Assembly (NCBI GenBank): GCA_009663005.1
Contig: VIGQ01000781.1
Coordinates: 1-15,000, forward strand
Length of the DNA: 15,000 bases
Direction of reading: 5' to 3'
Source: Actinidia chinensis
Lineage: Eukaryota; Streptophyta; Magnoliopsida; Ericales; Actinidiaceae
The translations under genes and the position numbers were made by a program. The notes beneath the pieces were generated by a model. It searched no databases and was not told the DNA's origin. It worked only from the letters and a program-made list of their open reading frames with translations. Shown piece after piece: positions 8,088 to 15,000 of the stretch; the stretch's first letter is position 1, and every line of letters starts with the position of its first letter.

Positions 8088-8504
8088 TTACCTTCTGTCC
8101 CAAATTGGTTCATCTAGAAAATACGATGTGTTGACAAATCGTACAAAATCAAGGCCCGTAACGCGCCACTTCCATCCATAGAAAGCCATTTCAAACCTGG
8201 TGGCCATATGGAAGATAACTGTCAGGTGACTACGTAACAGAAACATGCGTGACAGACCTAAATAGAAAGGGGTAAGAAAAGCCACATCTGGGAACTAAAC
8301 ATTGCCCAAAAAGCCCACGCCTGACTGTTTATATGATGGCTGTAACTCAATTAGATCTTTAGGGGAAGGCACTTTGGGTTGGGACTTTCTGGAATTGGGT
8401 TCAACACTTCGTGAACATCTGCATCTCACATAAATTGCCAAAGCCGAGAAAGTACATATTTCACTGTCGAGCGCAACACAATCAAGTATAAAAGATGTCT
8501 GCAT
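8088..8504 (-). pseudogene. Possible coding relic with one stop
   Basis: I do not recognise this. A single minus-strand frame runs from an ATG at 8504 to a stop at 8088 (139 codons) with one internal stop (TAG at about 8297-8295). The downstream half contains FEMAFYGWKWRVTGLDFVRF and NTSYFLDEPIWDRR, rich in Trp, Phe and Tyr; the upstream half contains PNSRKSQPKVPSPKDLIELQ. In random DNA of this composition roughly six stops would be expected in such a length. No splice sites, domains or neighbours support a function, and neighbouring frames in this part of the window are also fairly open, so chance remains likely. Confidence 0.22.
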
Positions 8505-8951
8505 GTGTGATTACAGGTAAACGGCACCATGCCTTGCACCTAGTACAAACATAAAACGAATCAGTAACAAAAAAGATCTAGATTAAAACGAAAATGCACA
8601 AAGGAGCAAATCTGACCTTCATCAACTTCATCGCGACATGAGATTACTATTTATAAAGCCATACTCTCAGACATAGGATCCAGGCCCATTTTCAACTAAG
8701 ATATCCATGTTTCCTGAATATCTGTCATGAGGCAGATGTTACTTAATATGTCCAGCGACACAGCAAGACAGCCTCACATTTCTGATTGTATGCTTTGAAA
8801 TTTCCATTGTTTTGGGTTCGGGTAAACTCGCAAATGAAATGGAGCTTTCCAATCAGCCATCACTATATTGCAATATCACTGTTACTGCCAGGATTCATGT
8901 AACCTTCTTTGCGTGTTCCTCAGTAAAATAAAGAAATGTCACTTTTTTTAT

Positions 8952-9518
8952 TCAAGGAGGAATTGTCTGCAAATCCATTTTTCTGGCACTAAACATGCAC
9001 CTAGAAGTCACTGCAGCCAAACGCGACCGACCCTCTGCCATGCTCTGCCTCAAATGGTCGTGAATGGAAGCTCCCATGTCTTTGATTCGTCCATAAGTTT
9101 TCTTCATTGAAGGACTTAAGCAAGGGCTGAAGATGAGACAGGGACTGTGGGTGTGTTGGAGTTGGTGTTAGAGTGCGTCAATAACACCAACGAGGGGATT
9201 TGAAGCTGTCAAGAATGAAAGAAGCCTTTGAAGCAACTTGTTTTTCCCAGTTAAGACTGAGCCAAGGGGTAAGCCCTCTCTAGCAGACTATGCCAATGAA
9301 CTTGCATTAAAAGGCACTCTGTAAAGAGGACTCCATTCAGCAACTTAAACGATTAAAGGAGGTAAATACAACATCATGAATCCCAAGCCAAATTCGTGTG
9401 CACAAGGCTTTTTATGATCACTCCAGAAATAAAGCCCCCGCAACTGACAAGGCCGGACATGCTTTTGAATTTGGGTTTTCCAATGATTCAAACACAAAAA
9501 TAGAGTTGCCCTCGACAT
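8952..9518 (-). pseudogene. Possible gene fossil, quasi-open frame of 189 codons
   Basis: Not recognised. One minus-strand frame from ATG 9518 to TGA 8952-8954 has only three internal stops in 189 codons. Open pieces include LNHWKTQIQKHVRPCQLRGL, PCAHEFGLGFMMLYLPP, LTGKNKLLQRLLSFL with TASNPLVGVIDAL, and a final uninterrupted 51-codon stretch from ATG 9107 with YGRIKDMGASIHDHLRQSMA and RSRLAAVTSRCMFSARK. The last piece is Arg/Lys/Ser-rich. Just upstream, in another frame (about 9600-9508), lies the open stretch GPGFDLGCLGVPAHCEPFGF, which could join it through a frameshift near 9510. No family could be named. The opposite strand also has an 80-residue open frame (8868-9110), so stop-poor composition explains at least part of this. 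Confidence 0.27.
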
Positions 9519-9599
9519 AATATAACCTTAATGAATCCAAAGGCTCACAATGAGCAGGAACTCCAAGGCAGCCCAAATCAAAACCGGGGCCTGCTAGAT

Positions 9600-11390
9600 T
9601 TCTTGCGGTAGTACCACCTAGTGCTTACTCTTTTCTACCACTCTTATGAGACCAAATGCTTGAAATATCTTATGGATTTCATGCCTCATCCTCTCTGGAT
9701 AGCACCGAGTAATTAAGACAGGCTGTACCAATTACCACTGAATCCACTTCACGGCGAAAGTTGTCTGGTGAAAGTTTAGCCAACCCAAGTCAAGACCACC
9801 TTAGTACAGATTTGATCAATGCATAGTGCCCTCCTTAAGCACGCTGGTGAAAAATGACACATTGACTCCTTTCAACCCCATGAGTTCCCTGGTGTGAAAA
9901 CCTGCGTAAGTTCGTAATGGGACTGACAGAATCCCAAGATTCTTCGGGGTCAATAGCATCTCTTATGTAATATGGGTCTTTGTTCATACAACTGGCAAAA
10001 CCATGCTGTACTAGAATCTGCCACAGTTTACATCTGGAAGCTTTCGCCACTTGCGACCAGCATACATTGTAGCCTAAGTTTCATTATATTCAATAAGAAT
10101 ACGTAGTGAGCTTCCTTAGTCCTTTGCTACTGTGTGGATAATTCAACGATAATCATCACGCTTGTCTAGGGAGGCACTCGGCGGCCATTTGAAGCATGCT
10201 TCTTCACTATCTGTTTCCTAATCTGCAATTCCTTAGAAAAAATGATACTCTTCTTCGTTTGATGGAAAATACTTCTCTTATGCGGGACTCAAGTCCTTTG
10301 TGCCTCGAACCCCATGTTGCTGCTCTAGAGCCATGCAGCTGTGGGTTAATCAACTTTATCTGGACTTGAAATCATAAGATCGAGCAATTGGCAACAGCGA
10401 AACCGAAGAGCTTTCTTGTTGAGGACTCTTATAGATTCCCATCGGAGTTAATTTAAAACTATGAAAGTTGTCCCCCCTTTTCGATCATGTGACCCACAAC
10501 CCTTCTATTTTGATAACGTGCCCGCCACTGGTGAATGTTACAACCATTAAGCTCAATAAGAACCACAAACCTCTGATCAGCATTGTGATTACACCAGTTA
10601 CTTGCAACACCATCTGCGCTCTGCCCTTGTTCCTCGTGTCTTCAAATAAGGGAAGAGCATGTTATAGTCTGCCTATCAGTTCATCACAGGACATTCCCAC
10701 CACCTAAATCCTAACTGTGGGAACAGACCCGCCCGTGACTGTTTTCACCAGGAAACTGTGTTTATATAAAAAGCAAACCATCTTCATTTAAGAACTCCCT
10801 GAACAGCGTGTTTTGTGGCAAGGTATGCATATTCCGCTCACCTGTAACAGCCACCTGCTGATGAGAAAAAGTGTTTCAGTTTCCATACAAAACCACGGGC
10901 ATCCTGATACACGTGGGGCCAATAATTTCATTCCGTGTGGCTGTATTGGCTGCTAACCCCCGTACAAGGTCAATAGGACCAAGTACAATTCAATCTTAAT
11001 CAAAACATCATCTGTTACGTCCGAAATTCCAGATCCACAAAAAGCCTCTGCCGAATCCTCTTTAAGAATCAGTATTTCCTTATATTAGTAAGCTCTTAAA
11101 GATTTCATGAAGTCAAAAAGTTTCCTCCTAGAATATCAGGAACATTTGCAATGTAGCTTACACATCCCAAGACACACGACAACATAAAGGTTCCAAATGC
11201 TATTAATTCTTTATTATCAGACTGCAAACATTGCCATCAACTAACAAGTAACAAGCATTGAACTTCTCTTTTGCTCGTCACAACGCCTAAATTATGAAAA
11301 CTGAGAGTCAGAGACAAGCATAACAGAACAGGCAACCGCACTTCAAGGAAAATTTTGAAATTATGTAGTTCGTTCAGAATGGATAGTACT
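9600..11390. other. Intergenic or decayed region, no supported gene
   Basis: Moderate-GC sequence with short open frames on both strands. The most protein-like are on the minus strand. 9835-10050 (71 residues) contains NKDPYYIRDAIDPEESWDS. About 10640-10460 has no start codon and contains RFVVLIELNGCNIHQWRARY. 9745-9610 contains RCYPERMRHEIHKIFQAFGL. They lie in different frames and are separated by stops, so they could be remnants of one decayed gene or chance. A plus-strand frame at 10468-10707 (79 residues) overlaps one of them. No RNA gene, LTR or inverted-repeat element was recognised. Confidence 0.3.
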
Positions 11391-11391
11391 A

Positions 11392-11715
11392 ATGAATCGG
11401 CATAAAACAACATTATATATAAGTAGAAAGTTATCATTTTATTTTTATGAAGCCAAAAAAGCTATTATTTTAAGTATGCCAACAAAATCGACAGAGGATA
11501 AACTGATTCAGCACTGGAAATCCCATGTCCCTGGCAATAATATCAGGTATGTTATGAAGTCCACATCTCTGGTAAAATTTCGGGCTAACAAGCCGATTGT
11601 GATATTTGAATATGATAGAAACCTTGTAGTGTCAAACTCTGCCATCCAATCTATCATCACGATACCCTTGATTAAGTGTATTAACTGGACCCACAAACAT
11701 ATGTCCAGATTTTAA
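11392..11715 (+). CDS. Small ORF of unknown status (107 aa)
   Basis: An ATG-started open frame of 107 codons, the second longest uninterrupted one in the window. It begins MNRHKTTLYISRKLSFYF and ends INWTHKHMSRF. It is basic and hydrophobic with no motif, signal peptide or membrane segment that I can call. A 62-residue frame on the opposite strand (11508-11696) overlaps it. The sequence is AT-rich and flanked by noncoding DNA, and no promoter was recognised. Chance is the default reading. Confidence 0.13.
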   Translation: MNRHKTTLYISRKLSFYFYEAKKAIILSMPTKSTEDKLIQHWKSHVPGNNIRYVMKSTSLVKFRANKPIVIFEYDRNLVVSNSAIQSIITIPLIKCINWTHKHMSRF

Positions 11716-12146
11716 TTTAACACTGATTACCGCATTTGCTTTGTGTATTCAGTGGAAATTAAAAGATAGTGTCGTACATTTCCAATAATTGGAAAATATA
11801 AGCATTTTACTCACAAGGCAAATCATGACAAACAAGAGCTGCAAGAAGTACACACTCCTTTCATTATTATTAATCAAATCTACGAAACATGGACATTTCT
11901 AAGTTCTAACAAGGTAGTGCGTCAGTGTGGGGTAGTGACACTCGCTGGACACTCGCCAACATGTGCATCGGCAGCTCGTCCGTGTATTATTTTTTTTTTT
12001 ATTTTCTGAGTCTAGAAACGCTTGGGAGCACTTGGGGCCACAAAAGTCACCATGACATGTACACAAATAAAAACAAGAAAATATATGATGTACGCCATAT
12101 TTGCTATCTTGTAGATATTTAAAACATACTATTAATCTCTCTTCCT
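11716..12146. other. AT-rich intergenic spacer
   Basis: No gene seen. It holds a T-rich run (about 11987-12003) and a stretch at 11918-11980 with repeated GTGACACTC and GGACACTCG-like words. The frames here (105 residues on minus, 65 on plus) overlap and run into the transposon to the right. Confidence 0.4.
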
Positions 12147-12149
12147 TTA

Positions 12150-12629
12150 TGGAAGTTTGGCTGGCGGATTTGGAGGGGGGGAGTAACTTTTCCTCCCGGA
12201 TAATTCTCCCCCCCACCCCCTCCCGTGCGTTTGGCTAGGGGATATGGAGGCGGATAATTATGACCCGGGATAAGTTATCTCCAAGCAGTGGATAGAGGCG
12301 GATAATTTGGGGTGGCCTAGACCCTAACTAAAAAGGTCGTTCGCAGGGATTAAGGGGGTGGGGGATAAGGAAAAAAACTTAATATTAAAACGAAACAAAA
12401 TGTATCATAATTTTTTTTTATATAGAGAGATGAGAGAAATAAAATATATATTTTTAATATTAAATATTTTATATTTGTCTGTCTGTGATATATATTTTCT
12501 TCCTTATCCCCCCTACCCTTATTCCACCCATTCTAAAAAGAAAAAAAACCCCCCAAATATCCAAACAAATTAAAAGTATCCCCTCTAAAACTTATCTCCC
12601 TCCCTATCCGCAAAGCCAAACGAAGCCCC
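12150..12629. mobile_element. MITE-like non-autonomous DNA transposon
   Basis: The two ends are imperfect inverted copies. The left end has GTTTGGCT (12155-12162) followed by GCGGAT, GGAGGG and TAACTTTT. The right end on the minus strand has GTTTGGCT (12621-12614) followed by GCGGAT, GGAGGG and TAAGTTTT. TTA lies on both sides (12147-12149 and 12630-12632), the expected 3-bp target duplication of Tourist/PIF-Harbinger MITEs, whose ends often contain GTTTGG. The core (about 12370-12500) is very AT-rich and there is no transposase. GGATAA is repeated on the left arm (12198, 12252, 12268, 12300, 12363) and inverted TTATCC/TATCC on the right (12504, 12557, 12577, 12605). A second copy of the end motif at 12229-12236 makes the left boundary uncertain. 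The TTA match could be chance, so superfamily is tentative. Confidence 0.7.
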
Positions 12630-12632
12630 TTA

Positions 12633-12952
12633 AGGTTTAATTTTTAAGATTTTATTTAGATTATGTGTGTCATGTTTGGACATACGAGGGTTTGATGGTA
12701 GGTACACATGCCTAAGCAGTGGCAGGTGGGACTTTTTATGTGATAAACAACGATTCGAGGAAAGACCTCAATGGTGTAGCCAAATTCTAACGAACAGAGA
12801 TGAAATCTGAGAAGAGATAAGGGGTTCAGTTAGATGGGGGACGAGTTTTTTTTCGTTTCAATGGTGTATTGCATTGTAATTTTTTCAAAGAATGCAAACT
12901 TTTATCTACTAATATTATGAATAGATTGTACAAGTTATGATATGGGGATTTC
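12633..12952. other. AT-rich spacer, nothing recognised
   Basis: Low-GC DNA right of the MITE without a credible open frame, inverted repeat or RNA gene. A T8 run lies at 12847-12854. Confidence 0.4.
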
Positions 12953-13354
12953 TTATCTTGTAAACAATGTTCTGTGTGCTTTTACATAACTTCGAGTAAA
13001 ATTGTTGGCATATGCGAGTATGACAATATAAAATAAATTTACACATGTTCCACTACAGTCCCATGTCGATACGGCTTGGTCTTTCCCAATGGACAGTTCC
13101 TGGATAGCAGCGTGGTCTTGAAGATGACTGCAGGGGTACTGGATGCGATCGATGTGGTACGCGTAACCGAAACAGGGGAATGCGGACGCTATACCGCTCC
13201 GGAAAGCTGTTTGATCGTCTATATCCTCCGGAACGTGGTACTCTCGGAGCGTTGTTGCGGGAAGAAATACGTTGACTGGAATACGAGAGAACGATTTTTG
13301 GATCGATTTAGTCCTAGTCGCATATAGATAGATAGATAGGTTTGTGTATAACAT
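12953..13354 (-). CDS. Unidentified 133-aa ORF over a GC-rich island
   Basis: This is the longest uninterrupted ATG frame in the window. The part over the island contains LREYHVPEDIDDQTAFRSGI, ASAFPCFGYAYHIDRIQYPC and SHLQDHAAIQELSIGKDQAV. The first 15 residues lie over a GATA microsatellite (13325-13338) and the last 30 over AT-rich DNA, so any real coding would be limited to about 13056-13310. The plus strand is also open there (13076-13327, 83 residues, containing GQFLDSSVVLKMTAGVLDAI), and a third frame on minus is open too. The segment is clearly richer in GC than its flanks and keeps many CpG pairs, unlike the decayed retroelements. Which strand, if either, coded is undecided and no family is recognised. 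It could be an exon fragment captured or left behind. Confidence 0.25.
   Translation of the reverse strand: MLYTNLSIYLYATRTKSIQKSFSRIPVNVFLPATTLREYHVPEDIDDQTAFRSGIASAFPCFGYAYHIDRIQYPCSHLQDHAAIQELSIGKDQAVSTWDCSGTCVNLFYIVILAYANNFTRSYVKAHRTLFTR
13325..13338. repeat. Short GATA microsatellite
   Basis: A run of three to four GATA units (ATAGATAGATAGATAGG) borders the GC-rich island on its right. Confidence 0.6.
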
Positions 13355-13550
13355 AGACAGAAGTACTCCAAAAACAAATGAAATAAATTCAAGAGTTTAA
13401 TAACAAAGTTCATCAAAGTTATCAATAAAATGGAAACAAACTGTTTTGAAACAAAAATTAGAATAAAAGCGAACGCCATATTAAAAGTGGTCTAACACGC
13501 CCTTTTCCTTGTCCTTACTGGGAGTACTGGGACATCCATCATTCTGCAAA

Positions 13551-13790
13551 GGACAAAGGAAGGCCTATAAATCGTGGATGTTCAGTTAGTGGACGGTGGA
13601 CAAAGGAAGGCCAAACAAAGGATAGTACTATCTAGATAATATATATATATATATGCTCGGAACGCTAGAATGGTGCGTTTCCAGTTCGTGACGTTGGACA
13701 AAGTAAGGCCAACAAAGGGAAAGGCCTATTATATATATATAGCTTAGGAATGCCAGAATAGTGTTTCCAATGTTCGCGAACGTCCACCTT
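13551..13790 (+). repeat. Degenerate tandem repeat with AT microsatellites
   Basis: The word GGACAAAGGAAGGCC occurs at 13551-13565 and 13598-13612, and as GGACAAAGTAAGGCC at 13696-13710, each followed by CTAT or CAAACAAAGG/CAACAAAGGG. A longer unit is repeated with an offset of about 88 bases. An (AT)n run (13639-13654 and 13730-13740) is followed by GCTCGGAACGCTAGAATGG or GCTTAGGAATGCCAGAATAG, then TTTCCA and TTCG. Part may derive from an inserted element, but no ends were defined. Confidence 0.6.
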
Positions 13791-13867
13791 TTCGGAACGA
13801 TCGTATTGGTTCGCGATTCGGATCATCATATGAGCAAATTATGGTAACCCAGGGATGCTGACAATCA

Positions 13868-13897
13868 TGTCAAACACTTTTCAAGGCGTGTTTGACA
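13868..13897. repeat. 10-bp inverted repeat (hairpin)
   Basis: TGTCAAACAC (13868-13877) and GTGTTTGACA (13888-13897) are perfect inverted copies around a 10-base loop. No gene lies next to it. Role unknown. Confidence 0.45.
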
Positions 13898-14704
13898 CTC
13901 TTCATCGTGTTTTATTAAGAAATAAATTCTGTTAATCTCAAAACGCTTCAACGACGCTACGCCAAAACGCTACTTAAACCATTTGAACACGTTTAATGTG
14001 ATGAATCTCATCATCTAAAAAATAATGTGCCACTGTTTGCAAATGCAACTATTTCCAACCCCCCTCATTTATATGTTTTAAAATATTTTAGCATGAATAC
14101 GCTGTATTTACAGTTGCGTTCCCGTTTTTATACCGGTTGTGTTTGTACACGGCTGTACATACCATTTTCAAGTAAAAGGTTACAATAATAAGTGTTGCCA
14201 GGAGCGTAGCCTGATGACATGGGCGCTATGTGGTGTTGACTATGTGGCAGCCATGTGGACAAATGTGTCATATTTTTATTTTACATGTCTTTTTTAGTTT
14301 CTAGAACGTGTCTTTAATTTTGGTTTCCCCCCCCCCGCCCCATCTACTAGATTTAGTTTATTTGTTATGGTTTGGAAAGTGTTTTGATGTTCTTAGGTAA
14401 GTTGTAAAAGTCGTACTGAGGTTATTTGAAAGGTTATCTTAAGTATTTAAATGGTCGTTTGTGGAAGTAATCTGATCAGCACTATTGCAACCTTAAGTGC
14501 TAAACCTTTGTAATTTAGTTTGTAAAGTTTTGATTGTGAGACAAAAGAATTAGGTTTTTTCTCATTACTTAAAATTATAACAAGTGAAGAAAAAGAAAAA
14601 TTACAATAACCCCATAAACTATAACCTGTGTAATATCATTGAGTGAATTAAATAACCACCTAATTGATACAAAAAATTACAGTTACATTACCCACTGCAT
14701 GTGA
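13898..14704. other. AT-rich stretch, probably includes 3' LTR of the right-hand copia element
   Basis: No gene seen. It contains a C10 run (14327-14336). The part left of 14710 lies directly after the pol end and polypurine tract of the copia element, so a 3' LTR is expected to start near 14709 on the minus strand. A clean TG start is not visible there (the strand reads TTTAATCACATG) and I could not place the other end. Confidence 0.3.
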
Positions 14705-15000
14705 TTAAACCTCCACCTCAAGTTTGGTCCGAGATATCGATTCATGCCCAAACTTAAACACTTGGGGTTGAAAACTCTTAAACTGAGCCCTTTTGTGATA
14801 AATGTCGGCCAATTGATCCTCAGATTTCACAAAAGGCATACAGATCAACCGGTCGCCTCACTTTCCTGATTGAATGTTCTACAATCTATATAGCTTGCGT
14901 GGTTAATCTCTGTGAACAGGGTTGTGAGCAATCTTTAGGGCAGCTTATTGTCACAATAAAGGTTTCATCGACCATCAATTCTGAAAACACCCAAATTCAG
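14705..15000 (-). pseudogene. pol: Second Ty1/copia element: RNase H end of pol (partial)
   Basis: This is the C-terminal part of a copia polyprotein, entering from beyond the right edge. On the minus strand, ALKIAHNPVHRD (about 14940-14900) matches the family pattern DNKAAIxIAxNPVxHxRTKHI. After frame changes, LICMPFVKSEDQLADIYHK (about 14850-14794) matches the conserved VxSxDQLADIxTK motif near the end of copia RNase H. The last frame runs to a TAA at 14707-14705 via KFGHESISRTKLEVEV. CTTGAGGTGGAGG (14722-14710) is a polypurine tract of the kind found just before copia 3' LTRs. The DQLADI form differs from the SIRE element on the left, so this is a separate lineage (Tork- or Ivana-like is possible). 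Several stops and shifts show it is dead. Confidence 0.85.

Noticed and set aside
11899..12216. 105-residue minus-strand ORF, Cys-rich
   Set aside because: Its start lies inside the MITE terminal region and its Cys residues come from low-complexity ACA/TGT words; no zinc-finger spacing is visible.
12358..12573. 71-residue plus-strand ORF inside the MITE
   Set aside because: It is translated AT-rich core with KKK and YPPYPYS low-complexity runs; MITEs do not encode proteins.
13219..13479. 86-residue minus-strand ORF
   Set aside because: Mostly AT-rich, Leu/Phe-rich random-looking translation overlapping the GC island in another frame.
1..15000. CRISPR array, prokaryotic operon or a new defence-type system
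   Set aside because: There are no spaced identical repeats, no ribosome-binding sites, and all recognised elements are plant nuclear transposons.

Overview
The window looks like nuclear DNA from a flowering plant. It is AT-rich, has no intact long gene, and is built largely from plant transposable elements in different states of decay. The species cannot be told from the sequence. No intact protein-coding gene, tRNA, rRNA or CRISPR array was found, and I saw no convincing new multi-gene system. The functional labels below describe fossils.

Layout. 1-540: an unidentified coding-like relic on the plus strand, broken into three frames, with a coiled-coil-like composition. About 610-6904, minus strand: a nearly complete but dead Ty1/copia retrotransposon of the SIRE/Maximus lineage. 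In transcription order (high to low coordinates) it has a 1394-bp 5' LTR (6904-5511), an initiator-Met tRNA primer-binding site (5510-5499), gag (from an ATG at 5461), protease, integrase, reverse transcriptase and RNase H (ending near 615). Every domain is recognisable and every one carries frameshifts or stops. The LTR has a minus-strand TATA box and about nine degenerate 50-60 bp repeats in U3. No 3' LTR is seen on the left. The right edge abuts what looks like the R-U5 part of a related LTR in the opposite orientation (6905-7085), suggesting insertion of one element into another.

7086-12120 is about 5 kb of mixed, mostly single-copy-looking DNA. It has a duplicated CT-rich segment, a small GC-rich patch, and a few long quasi-open frames on the minus strand (8088-8504 and 8952-9518) that may be gene fossils. 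12150-12629 is a non-autonomous DNA transposon (MITE-like). It has imperfect terminal inverted repeats, TTA flanks and inverted GGATAA/TTATCC subterminal motifs around an AT-rich core. 12953-13354 holds a GC-rich, CpG-retaining island with open frames on both strands. 13551-13760 is a degenerate tandem repeat with AT microsatellites. At 14705-15000 a second, different Ty1/copia element (minus strand, RNase H end of pol) enters from the right edge, with a polypurine tract and presumably its 3' LTR to the left.

Within each retroelement the parts belong to one replication cycle (LTR promoter, tRNA-primed reverse transcription, Gag particle, Pol processing and integration), but neither copy could encode working proteins. 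The most useful leads are the MITE architecture, the U3 repeat array, the hairpin at the LTR end, the 13.06-13.29 kb GC island and the quasi-open frames at 1-500 and 8952-9518.
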